Below the pieces are notes generated by a model that worked only from the letters and a program-made list of their open reading frames with translations, was not told the DNA's origin and made no database searches. The position numbers were made by a program, and so were the translations under genes. This document shows, piece by piece, positions 37,370-44,816 of a DNA stretch of 64,000 nucleotides. Within the stretch, counting starts at the first letter, position 1, and every line of letters begins with the position of its first letter. Origin of the DNA: Alphaproteobacteria bacterium HT1-32 (lineage in GTDB: Bacteria; Pseudomonadota; Alphaproteobacteria; Rhodospirillales; HT1-32); assembly GCA_009649675.1 (NCBI GenBank), contig WJPL01000001.1:764469-828468 (forward strand), read 5' to 3'.

Positions 37370-37974
37370 CAGTCCTGATCCACCGTTGCCGGTTGCAGGC
37401 ATCCCTTCGCAAGCTCCTTGAACGCCTGGGCACGGGCATCGATACCCGATTTTATCTCATAGCCCAGTTCCGCATAGGTCTTGGCATATCCGTTCGGCTG
37501 GAACACGGGATCAAAGCTTTCATGGCTCCCCCGTGCAGGCCAGACCATCATGCCATCCGCCCGTCCGACAAAAACCGCGCTCTGGCCATTCGGCCAGGCA
37601 AGAGCCAGCGCACAGTTATAGGAAGCCCGGCGGTTGCTGTGCTCGCCGAGACGACGCTCAACTTCTGCACGTTTTTCTTCCCATGTTTCCATGAACCGGG
37701 CTGTTTGCAGACCGGGAAACCCGTCGAGCGCCTCGACCATCAGGCCGGAATCGTCCGCCAGCGCCGGCAGTCCTGTCGCGGTTGCCGCAGCAACGGCCTT
37801 GATTTCTGCGTTCTCGGCAAAGGATTTGCCGTTCTCTTCCGGCTCTGGCAGATCCCAGTTACCGATCGGAACCGTCTTGATGTCGTAGGACTTCAGAAGG
37901 TCATTGAGTTCTTCCAGCTTGCCCGCGTTGTGGGTGGCCAGAACAATACGTGGTTCAACAAGCTGTTTGTGCAT
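37369..37974 (-). CDS. Divergent RdgB/HAM1 paralogue with altered base-recognition motif
   Basis: 201 aa, next to and coupled with the canonical copy. It keeps the N-terminal [13 protein letters not shown] and ADDSGL (D74-D75) but differs at the sites that hold the base and phosphate: GFGYDP is replaced by SHESFDP (about 150-156), YSARWGG by QTARFME, and the SHR of the C-terminal SHRARAF by IDARAQAF (178-185). The fold should be kept. It could have another nucleotide substrate, act only as a partner of the normal copy, or be decaying; the open frame is complete, which favours selection. Confidence 0.85.
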   Translation of the reverse strand: MHKQLVEPRIVLATHNAGKLEELNDLLKSYDIKTVPIGNWDLPEPEENGKSFAENAEIKAVAAATATGLPALADDSGLMVEALDGFPGLQTARFMETWEEKRAEVERRLGEHSNRRASYNCALALAWPNGQSAVFVGRADGMMVWPARGSHESFDPVFQPNGYAKTYAELGYEIKSGIDARAQAFKELAKGCLQPATVDQD

Positions 37975-38087
37975 CGCTGACGAATGCCTGATTTACGCGG
38001 GTTTTGCAAGTATTTCAGCTAGATAGAGCAATCATCAGTAGATGATGTCGCAGACAGTGACCAGAACAGTGAACGTATTTCCCAAGC

Positions 38088-39302
38088 TTATCTGCGGGAT
38101 TTATCCAGCCGCCACTGGGTCACACCCATCAGTGGCCGCCAGCCCTGATAGGGTCCGACCGGCTCCGCCCTTGCCACATTCATGCGCACCAGTTCACCGC
38201 CTAATGTGCCGTGATAACGCCCGATGGTCTGTTCACCCTCCAGCGTCACCACATTCGCAACCAGCCGGCCACCGGGTTTCAGGGCCTCCCAGCAGGCGGA
38301 AATAACCCCTGTCGACGTTATCCCGCCGCCGATAAAAACCGCATCCGGCGCCGGCAGTCCGTCCAGTGCAGCAGGCGCAGTGCCCTCGACAATCCGGAGC
38401 AGCGGCACCCCTAACGCAGCAGCATTACCCGCAATTCTGGCCCGTCGCTCCGGCTTTGGCTCAATCGCAATTGCGCGCGCACGGTCTGCTGCCCGCATCC
38501 ATTCGATTCCGACAGAACCGGAACCAGCCCCCACATCCCATAACAGTGCTCCCGGCGTAGGCGACAGCGCCGCCAGTGTCATCGCCCGCACTTCACGTTT
38601 GGTCATCTGCCCATCGGAGATAAACAGTTCATCCGGCAAGCCGGGCACCCGTGACATCAGCCTCGCGTCAGGGCCGGCGCGGCACTCAACAGCAATCGTA
38701 TTCAGATCACTGACCGCAGGATCGGCCCAGTCCGCCGCCGTCTCGGCCTGAACAAGCTGTTCGCGGTCACCACCCATATTTGACAGGACGGTCATCTGGC
38801 TGCTGCCGTATCCGAGTTCCGTCAGACGTTCTGCCACCTGCCCGGGCGTGGTGGCGTTTTCGCTCAGAATCAGCAGCCGCTGTTCCGGCGCCACATAGAG
38901 ATTTATGAGATCAAGCGGACGACCATGCAGGGTCAGGCACTGAACATCCTGCAACGCCCAGCCGAGCCGCGCCGATGCCAGCGAAAAAGCACTGAGATGC
39001 GGGATGATGGTCATCTCCGAGCGGTCAAAGGACCGGCCCAGCGTGACACCAATGCCATAGCTTTGCGGATCACCGGTCGCCAGCACACAGACCCGCCGCC
39101 CCCGTTGGGCTGCGATATCGGCAACCGTATCGGTCAGCGGCACGCGCCAGGTCAGACGTTCTGCCGGATGGTCGCCGGCCATCGCCAGATGCCGTTCGCC
39201 CCCGACCAGCACTTCCGCATCATCAATCAGCCGCCGGGCAGCAGGTGTGATTCCCGCCAGCCCGTCTTCACCGATCCCGATGATGGACAGCCAGGCACTC
39301 AT
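38088..39302 (-). CDS. cobL: Precorrin-6Y C5,15-methyltransferase, decarboxylating (CobL; CbiE-CbiT fusion)
   Basis: 404 aa bifunctional corrin enzyme. The N-terminal CbiE methyltransferase domain (SIIGIGEDGLAGITPAA, LATGDPQSYGIG) covers about 1-200 and the CbiT domain starts near SDGQMTKREVRAM, with the SAM loop DVGAGSGSVGIEW and PDAVFIGGG. It methylates C5 and C15 and removes the acetate at C12. The start overlaps the cobH stop by four bases (ATGA). Part of cbiX-DUF429-cobH-cobL. Confidence 0.93.
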   Translation of the reverse strand: MSAWLSIIGIGEDGLAGITPAARRLIDDAEVLVGGERHLAMAGDHPAERLTWRVPLTDTVADIAAQRGRRVCVLATGDPQSYGIGVTLGRSFDRSEMTIIPHLSAFSLASARLGWALQDVQCLTLHGRPLDLINLYVAPEQRLLILSENATTPGQVAERLTELGYGSSQMTVLSNMGGDREQLVQAETAADWADPAVSDLNTIAVECRAGPDARLMSRVPGLPDELFISDGQMTKREVRAMTLAALSPTPGALLWDVGAGSGSVGIEWMRAADRARAIAIEPKPERRARIAGNAAALGVPLLRIVEGTAPAALDGLPAPDAVFIGGGITSTGVISACWEALKPGGRLVANVVTLEGEQTIGRYHGTLGGELVRMNVARAEPVGPYQGWRPLMGVTQWRLDKSRR

Positions 39303-39931
39303 TGTGGTCGCGCCATAATGGCATTAACCGCAGCCGCGGCCATGGCGCTGCCACCACGCCGGCCACGGATGGTGGCAAAGGGAATGTCAGCCGGACAGTC
39401 TGCGATCAGCGCCTCCTTGGATTCCGCCGCCCCGACAAAACCAACCGGGAAGCCCAGAATGACCGCCGGTTTTGGTGCCCCGTCAGCCAGCATTTCCAGT
39501 AGATGAAACAGGGCTGTCGGCGCATTGCCAATCGCAACCACCGCCCCGTCCAGCCGCTCCAGCCACAGTTCCAGCGCCGCCGCTGACCGGGTAGTCCGCA
39601 TCTGCTGTGCCATGGCGTAGGCTTCTGATTCCTCAACCGTGCAGATCACCTCGTTTTCAGCCGGCAACAGACGCCGGATCACCCCGAAGGCGGTCATGTT
39701 GCTGTCGACCAGCACCGGCTTGCCTGCTTCCAGTGCCGCCTTTCCCGCAGCAGCAGGGCCACCCCGGAAGACCAGATCATCCAGAATATCCGGCATCCCG
39801 CAGGCATGAATCAGACGCTCGGCCATCCGCTGCTCGCCGGCAGGCAGGGAAGCAAGATCAGCCGCATCGCGGATTTGCGCGAAGGAGGCCGCATAGATTG
39901 CCTCCGGATCGCGAATATAGTCGTAAGTCAT
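39299..39931 (-). CDS. cobH: Precorrin-8X methylmutase CobH/CbiC
   Basis: 210 aa. Moves the C11 methyl group to C12 to make hydrogenobyrinate (or cobyrinate). It carries the catalytic His of the family in MAERLIHACGMPDI, then AAKALEAGKPVLVDSNM-type substrate residues and the C-terminal GFPVGFVGAAESKEAL. ATG 39931 overlaps the stop of the upstream gene (ATGA) and is favoured over a TTG three codons earlier. In the cob operon between a DUF429-like gene and cobL. Confidence 0.93.
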   Translation of the reverse strand: MTYDYIRDPEAIYAASFAQIRDAADLASLPAGEQRMAERLIHACGMPDILDDLVFRGGPAAAGKAALEAGKPVLVDSNMTAFGVIRRLLPAENEVICTVEESEAYAMAQQMRTTRSAAALELWLERLDGAVVAIGNAPTALFHLLEMLADGAPKPAVILGFPVGFVGAAESKEALIADCPADIPFATIRGRRGGSAMAAAAVNAIMARPQ

Positions 39932-40809
39932 GTCACCCAATTGAATGGCGCTCCCAGAATCCAGCCTTCTTCGGCCTCGACAGCCTGAATGATCTCCGGC
40001 GTCGTGCCTGTCGGCGGGTGAAACAGTTTCTCCAGTTCTCCCGCCGCATCAAGTTCCGCGAATCGTCTTGCCGCACCACGTACCTGACCGGCGTCTTTCG
40101 GCTCGCCCGGTTCCGGAGGATCCGCCAGTGGCGTCGGATAGACCTCCGCCAGAACAATCCGCGCATCATCCGCCGGGACGCCCCAACCCGTCTCAAATGG
40201 CCAGACCCGGGTTGCCGAGGAAAGCGCCGGGCTGAACCGGACCTGATGCAGCCGGGCGATACCGGTCAGCGCCTGACTGCCAACCGACCCCGCGCCCAGC
40301 AGTTTCCAGACCGGTTGTGTGCCCGGAACAATCGAATCGGCATAACGCTGTTCCGAAAGATCACCATATCCGGCAGCCTTCTTTGGCTGCAAATACCTGT
40401 AGCAACGGCCATGCGGGTGTCCCCAGAACGGGAAAGCCCGCCCGCTGCACCGCCTGTTCAGGGCCTCGGCAACATCAAAGCGGTTATTCGCATTATCGGG
40501 CTGATCGACAATCATATCCGACAGCAGGTTCCAGCTGGCCTGCCAGGCCGGTCCGGAAAGCTGGAGAGACGCAGCAAAACCACGGCTGTAGCCAACCGGA
40601 AAATCAAATCCGGCGAGAACACGGCGCCCTGCCGACAGCTCATCCGCCAGACAACTGACGATCCAGTCAGTCGCTGCCTGCCGGGTTGGCGGGTTGACCA
40701 TCTCCGGGCGAACACCGGGGCCAGAAAGACAACACCAGATGCTGTCTGCCCCCGTCTTCGGCCTTGCCGCCGCAGACCAGTCCACCATCAGATAACGGTC
40801 AAACATCAT
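39928..40809 (-). CDS. DUF429-like protein of unknown function in the cobalamin operon
   Basis: 293 aa, cytoplasmic, no signal or helices. It begins DRYLMVDWSAAARPKTG, and contains VLAGFDFPVGYSRGF, a conserved Trp/Asn-rich middle (NNRFDVAEALNR), RVWPFETGWG and VLAEVYPT. The Asp-containing strands (VDWSA, GFDFP) and the EVYP near the end suggest an RNase H-like fold as proposed for DUF429; I am moderately sure of the family. It overlaps cobH by four bases and follows cbiX by 51 bp, so it is expressed with corrin enzymes. Function not known. Confidence 0.75.
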   Translation of the reverse strand: MMFDRYLMVDWSAAARPKTGADSIWCCLSGPGVRPEMVNPPTRQAATDWIVSCLADELSAGRRVLAGFDFPVGYSRGFAASLQLSGPAWQASWNLLSDMIVDQPDNANNRFDVAEALNRRCSGRAFPFWGHPHGRCYRYLQPKKAAGYGDLSEQRYADSIVPGTQPVWKLLGAGSVGSQALTGIARLHQVRFSPALSSATRVWPFETGWGVPADDARIVLAEVYPTPLADPPEPGEPKDAGQVRGAARRFAELDAAGELEKLFHPPTGTTPEIIQAVEAEEGWILGAPFNWVT

Positions 40810-40860
40810 CCCGCCAGATCACGCACATTTCGGTACCGCAGCAGGTCCGTGCACGACAGA

Positions 40861-41856
40861 TCAGTCCGCGACGTCTTTCTTCTTCGTCGCCTTATCGTCG
40901 CCATGGTCATGACTGTGATCATGGTCATGGTCATGATGATGGTGGTGATGACCATGATCATGATGATGATGGCCGTGATCGTGGCCGATACCCTGGACAT
41001 GGTGATGATGGCCGACCTGCGGCACACCCACATCACCTTCATAGCCGATGATCTGTTCACGATATTTGCACATCGCACAGTTCATGTTGTTGTCACCGGT
41101 AAGGATTTCGCGCACCCGTTCGGCAAAGGTATCGAGCACCAGCGGGTGATCGTTCAGATAGGGAGCCTTGATGAACTCGACATCCGGATGCAACGCAGCG
41201 ACTTCATCTGTCTGGTCATAGATGCGGTGGATCAGCACCCCGGTGAACAGAAAATACGGAAAGACGATAATGCGCTTAAAGCCAAGGCGTGATGCCATTT
41301 TCAATCCGGCATCAACGCGGGGATGGGCGACACCGGAATAGCAGGTTTCAGCCCAGCCGAATCCCATACCTTCCCACAGCATCCGGGTGATCTTGCAGAT
41401 ATTCGAGTTTGCATCGGAATCCGAAGCGCCCCGCCCGACCACCATCAGCAGGGTTTCCTCGCGGCTGACATCGCCTCCGGCTGCGGCTTCAGCTTCTTCG
41501 ATGCGTTCCCGCGCGGCCCGCAACAGTTTCGGATCAATCGACAGTTCGCGACCATATTCTACTTTGATGCCGGGATTCTCGGCGGCAAAATTGTTGAGTT
41601 CCGACGGAATATCATTCTTCGCATGCCCGGCTGCCATCAGCATACCCGGCACGGCCAGAATATGCTTCACACCCCGGTCTTTCAGCTTCTCCAGACCATC
41701 ACGGATAATTGGCCGGGCGAATTCCAGATAGCCGCTTTCCACTTCATAATCCGGCATCCGAACCTTGATACCTGCCGACAAGGCGTCAAATTCGGTGCAG
41801 GCCCCTGCATCCCTGCTGCCATGCCCGCAGATCATTACGCCAATCTTGTCACTCAT
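40861..41856 (-). CDS. cbiX: Sirohydrochlorin cobaltochelatase CbiX, long form with His-rich tail
   Basis: 331 aa. Two chelatase halves: GVMICGHGSRD and, at about 110-220, TLLMVVGRGASDSDANS with the metal/substrate His residues. Near the C-terminus is an MNCAMCKYR motif (a CxxC as in the iron-sulfur form of long CbiX), followed by about 40 residues with 22 His alternating with Asp, then a Lys-rich end. The tail likely stores or delivers Co2+. ATG 41856 follows AAGGGGA; an ATG five codons earlier is less well placed. Cobalt insertion at sirohydrochlorin indicates the cobalt-early route. Head of the minus-strand cob operon; divergent from cobD. Confidence 0.9.
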   Translation of the reverse strand: MSDKIGVMICGHGSRDAGACTEFDALSAGIKVRMPDYEVESGYLEFARPIIRDGLEKLKDRGVKHILAVPGMLMAAGHAKNDIPSELNNFAAENPGIKVEYGRELSIDPKLLRAARERIEEAEAAAGGDVSREETLLMVVGRGASDSDANSNICKITRMLWEGMGFGWAETCYSGVAHPRVDAGLKMASRLGFKRIIVFPYFLFTGVLIHRIYDQTDEVAALHPDVEFIKAPYLNDHPLVLDTFAERVREILTGDNNMNCAMCKYREQIIGYEGDVGVPQVGHHHHVQGIGHDHGHHHHDHGHHHHHHDHDHDHSHDHGDDKATKKKDVAD

Positions 41857-41961
41857 CAGAATCCCCTTCATCTTGTTCCCTGACTATATCGTGCGCGCCG
41901 CCCGTGAAGTAAACCTTAGCCGACGATTGACGGTCTTTGACCGACGCCGGATAGTGCAAAA

Positions 41962-42975
41962 ATGAACATTCTTCAGCTCCCTGACTCGACCCTGCATCTG
42001 GCGCCTCTGCTGCTTCTGCTGTTTGCGCTGGGGCTGGATGCAGTGTTTGGTGAAATGGGCTGGGTGTTCCGCATGATGCCACATCCGGTTGTCCTGATCG
42101 GACGCCTTATCAGTTCGCTGGAACGTCGCCTGAACCGGGAAAACAGGGGGCAGGTGGACCGCGCCATCCGGGGCTTTCTGGTTGTCGTCTTCATGGTTGG
42201 CAGTACCGCCATTATCGGCGCTGCCGTCAGCTGGGTCAGCGCCTGGCATCCTTTCGGCTGGCTGATCGAGCTGTTTCTGGTCGCCACACTGGTTGCCCAG
42301 CGATCTCTCTATGACCATGTTGCTGCTGTTGCCGGTCCCTTGTCGAAAGATGACCTGCCGGGTGCCCGGAAAGCCATTTCCCGGGTAGTTGGCCGCGACC
42401 CGAACGCACTGGACAAACATGGTGTCACCCGGGCCGGCATTGAGACCACAGCAGAGAACTTCGGCGATGGCGTGGTTGCCCCGGTATTCTGGTATCTGCT
42501 GTTCGGGTTTCCCGGCATTCTCGTCTACAAAACGGTCAACACGCTCGACAGTATGATCGGCTATCGCAATGACCGTTATCGGTCCTTCGGGTTTACGGCG
42601 GCGAAGCTGGATGACCTGCTGAACTGGGTGCCCGCCCGGTTATCCGGCCTCATCCTTGTCCTTGCTGCGATTGTGACACCGGGTGCCCATGCCGGCCCGG
42701 CCTTCCGGGTCATGCTGCGGGATGCCGGAAAACACCGCTCACCAAACGCCGGCTGGCCGGAAGGGGCAATGGCCGGGGCGCTGGATGTAGCACTGGCCGG
42801 ACCCCGGCGTTACGGCAGTCAGGTGGTCGATGATGACTGGATCGGTGGCAAGGGACGGGCGCGGGCAACCGTCCGGGACCTGCGCCGGGCGCTGGTGCTT
42901 TATACCTTTGCCTGCGTCATCCATGCGGCTCTGATCGCCGGTTTATGGGCCTTCACGGAGCTCCACCGCGGATAG
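41962..42975 (+). CDS. cobD: Adenosylcobinamide-phosphate synthase CobD/CbiB
   Basis: Integral membrane enzyme, 337 aa, that attaches the aminopropanol arm to adenosylcobyric acid. Family markers are LDAVFGEMGWVFRMMPHPVVLIGRLI (about 24-49), TAENFGDGVVAPVFWYLLFG, NTLDSMIGYRNDRYRSFG and SPNAGWPEGAMAGALDV. It is divergent from cbiX with a 105-bp gap too short for a cobalamin riboswitch. Together with cbiX, cobH and cobL it shows the strain makes B12. Confidence 0.94.
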   Translation: MNILQLPDSTLHLAPLLLLLFALGLDAVFGEMGWVFRMMPHPVVLIGRLISSLERRLNRENRGQVDRAIRGFLVVVFMVGSTAIIGAAVSWVSAWHPFGWLIELFLVATLVAQRSLYDHVAAVAGPLSKDDLPGARKAISRVVGRDPNALDKHGVTRAGIETTAENFGDGVVAPVFWYLLFGFPGILVYKTVNTLDSMIGYRNDRYRSFGFTAAKLDDLLNWVPARLSGLILVLAAIVTPGAHAGPAFRVMLRDAGKHRSPNAGWPEGAMAGALDVALAGPRRYGSQVVDDDWIGGKGRARATVRDLRRALVLYTFACVIHAALIAGLWAFTELHRG

Positions 42976-43086
42976 GCCTTCTTGACTGATCCTGTTATTT
43001 TTTAAACGATTTCAGTTGACTTCGCAGTGCAACAGGTGGTTATTGCGCCGCAGCGGCACTCCTCTCGGGTCGATTACCGATCGCAG

Positions 43087-43266
43087 GCCGGGATAGAACG
43101 ATGTTCTTATTCTCCGGCGCGTTATCTCCGACATCATCAGGCGTTTCGTTAGGCGAGGACCAGTTTCTGTGTCCCGCCGGGAAAGCTTGCAGAGTGCTGG
43201 CGAACCGGCTGTTCCCTGTGAAGGAACGGGCGGCTAAATCAATTCACGTACGAAAGAAGTACATAT
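43087..43266 (+). ncRNA. Structured 5' leader of the DEAD-box helicase gene (candidate cis-regulatory RNA)
   Basis: The 291-bp gap 42976-43266 holds no convincing gene but several stems. Hairpin A: GCCGG (43087-43091) and CCGGC (43114-43118) enclosing AGAAC/GTTCT (43095-43099, 43103-43107). Element B: CCGCC (43174-43178) pairs with GGCGG (43229-43233), enclosing GCTGG-CGAA-CCGGC (43196-43209) and GTTCC-N7-GGAAC (43211-43227). A TTGACT at 43016-43021 may be a -35 element. Helicase genes of this kind often have long cold-responsive leaders; regulation here is inferred. Confidence 0.45.
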
Positions 43267-44562
43267 ATGACCGGTTTTTCAGGCCTTAATCTGGCCGAAC
43301 CCATTCTCCGTGCCCTCAATACTGAAGGCTACACCGACCCTACCCCCATTCAGGCGAAAGCCATTCCCGGCCTGCTCGATGGCCGTGACCTGCTGGGCGT
43401 TGCCCAGACCGGCACCGGCAAGACAGCGGCCTTCGCCCTGCCCCTGCTGCACCGTCTGTCCGACCTCGACAAGCGCGCCAACCGTAATGAGCCGCAGGCA
43501 ATCATTCTTGCACCAACCCGCGAACTGGCCGGCCAGATTGGCGACAGCATCCGCTCTTACGGTCGTCATCTTCGTCTGCGTTCTTCCGTTGTATTCGGTG
43601 GTGTTTCCATTCGCCCGCAGATCAAGGCACTGGCACAGGGCGTCCATATTCTGGTCGCTACGCCGGGTCGTCTGATGGATCTGGTCCGTCAGGGCCATGT
43701 TCGTTTCAGCAGCGTTGAAGTCTTCATCCTTGATGAAGCCGACCGCATGCTCGACATGGGCTTCATCGGTGACGTTCAGAAAATCGCTGCGGCAATCCCC
43801 GGTGGTCATCAGACCGTCCTGTTCTCGGCTACCATGCCGAAAGCGGTTCAGGGACTGGCTGACAGCCTGCTGAAGAATCCCCTGCGTGCCGAAGTTGCCC
43901 GTGAAGCAACCACCGCCGCACGGATCGAGCAGAAAGTTCTCTATGTCACGAAAGACAACAAGCGGGCATTGCTGAACAAGCTGATCGAAGATGAAGGCAT
44001 CAATCGCGTGCTGATCTTCACCCGTACCAAGCATGGCGCTGACCGGGTTGCCAGGAACCTGCAGGATGCCGGTATCGAGTCCGATGCCATCCACGGCAAC
44101 AAGGCCCAGAATGCCCGCCAGCGGGCGCTGAATGGTTTCCGTAACGGCAAGATCCGGGCACTGGTTGCCACCGACATCGCCGCACGCGGTATTGATGTTG
44201 ATGGCGTGACCCACGTCATCAACTTCGAACTGCCGAACGATCCGGAAAGCTATGTTCACCGTATCGGTCGTACCGCCCGCGCCGGTGCTGACGGTATTGC
44301 AATCTCCTTCTGCGATCACGAGGAACGCGCTTATCTTCAGGATATCGAGCGGACCATTCGTCAGACCATCAATGTCGATATCGACCATGCATATCATGCA
44401 CCGGAAATCGCCAATGACCGCAGCCCGGCAAAGCGCCCGCCTCAGGGCGGCAAGCGTTTCCAGGGCAACCGTCCGAAACGGAACGGTGGCGGTGGTGGCG
44501 GCGGTCGCCCGCGCAACAACAATGCGCCGCGCCAGTCGCGCCGCACCGGAAAGGCCGCTTAA
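43267..44562 (+). CDS. DEAD-box ATP-dependent RNA helicase, RhlE-like
   Basis: 431 aa. Q motif (DPTPIQAKAIP), Walker A AQTGTGKT (46-53), PTRELAGQ, DEAD box VFILDEADRMLDMGF, SAT (LFSATMP), and helicase C motifs RVLIFTRTKHGAD, DIAARGIDVDGV and HRIGRTARAG. The last about 50 residues are basic and Gly-rich (KRNGGGGGGGRPR) and likely bind RNA. It unwinds structured RNA, probably in ribosome assembly or mRNA decay in the cold. Preceded by a structured leader and followed by a strong terminator. Confidence 0.95.
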   Translation: MTGFSGLNLAEPILRALNTEGYTDPTPIQAKAIPGLLDGRDLLGVAQTGTGKTAAFALPLLHRLSDLDKRANRNEPQAIILAPTRELAGQIGDSIRSYGRHLRLRSSVVFGGVSIRPQIKALAQGVHILVATPGRLMDLVRQGHVRFSSVEVFILDEADRMLDMGFIGDVQKIAAAIPGGHQTVLFSATMPKAVQGLADSLLKNPLRAEVAREATTAARIEQKVLYVTKDNKRALLNKLIEDEGINRVLIFTRTKHGADRVARNLQDAGIESDAIHGNKAQNARQRALNGFRNGKIRALVATDIAARGIDVDGVTHVINFELPNDPESYVHRIGRTARAGADGIAISFCDHEERAYLQDIERTIRQTINVDIDHAYHAPEIANDRSPAKRPPQGGKRFQGNRPKRNGGGGGGGRPRNNNAPRQSRRTGKAA

Positions 44563-44587
44563 ACCTTTCGGGAAGACTTCAAAATCA

Positions 44588-44619
44588 GCCCGCCGGTCCA
44601 GTGACCGGCGGGCTTTTTT
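44588..44619 (+). terminator. Intrinsic terminator after the DEAD-box helicase gene
   Basis: GCCCGCCGGT (44588-44597), loop CCAGTG, ACCGGCGGGC (44604-44613), then six T (44614-44619). A classic Rho-independent terminator. Confidence 0.95.
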
Positions 44620-44684
44620 GTGCCTGCTTTACGGCAGGAAACATGCTCCCGGAAAGGTCTGGAATATCCCGCTCATCATTCCGG

Positions 44685-44702
44685 CTGTCACAAAATTGAG
44701 AT
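44685..44702 (+). promoter_or_regulatory. Weak Pho-box-like sequence upstream of phoX
   Basis: CTGTCAC (44685-44691), AAAA, TTGAGAT (44696-44702): the first half matches the Pho-box repeat CTGTCAT in six of seven places, the second in only four. It lies 115 bp before the phoX start. PhoX genes are commonly PhoB-controlled, which is the only reason to list it. Confidence 0.25.
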
Positions 44703-44776
44703 GCTGGTGCACTAGAACTATCCCGGCTCGCAGTATCGGCTGCAGGCTTTTTTTCTAGTCGGAAACATGATTGCAC

Positions 44777-44795
44777 GGCGCAGTAATCCTGCGCC
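44777..44795 (+). other. Hairpin in the phoX 5' untranslated region
   Basis: Perfect 7-bp stem GGCGCAG (44777-44783), loop TAATC, CTGCGCC (44789-44795), ending 21 bases before the phoX ATG and just upstream of the AGAGAGG ribosome site. It could stabilise the mRNA 5' end. The rest of the 254-bp gap 44563-44816 holds the helicase terminator and a weak Pho-box-like site. Confidence 0.4.
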
Positions 44796-44816
44796 TGACC
44801 CCAGAGAGGTATCACC

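Noticed and set aside
38031-38046. Small dyad ATCATC-AGTA-GATGAT downstream of cobL
   Set aside because: Only six AT-rich pairs, not followed by a T-run on either strand; too weak to call a terminator or operator.
38095-38125. A GCCACTGG string resembling the conserved box of cobalamin riboswitches, next to cob genes
   Set aside because: It lies within the cobL coding end, on the opposite strand, and the gaps around the cob genes (51 to 113 bp) are too short for the whole riboswitch fold.
40888-41010. Simple repeat of CAT/GAT triplets, possible microsatellite or CRISPR-like array
   Set aside because: It is the coding sequence of the His/Asp-rich CbiX tail; no spacers, and the repeat unit is a codon pair.
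39607-41292. Long plus-strand reading frame (561 codons) across cobH, the DUF429-like gene and cbiX
   Set aside because: Antisense to three well-supported genes; the Met/Val-rich part is the mirror of the His-rich cbiX tail.
42976-43086. Possible tRNA or small RNA gene in the gap after cobD
   Set aside because: No cloverleaf or T-loop sequence (GGTTCGAAT type) could be found; nothing recognised apart from a possible -35 element.
43101-43289. Small reading frame (62 codons) in the helicase leader, possible leader peptide
   Set aside because: No ribosome site, its start lies in the loop of a hairpin, and it runs into the helicase start in another frame. Not impossible, but unsupported.
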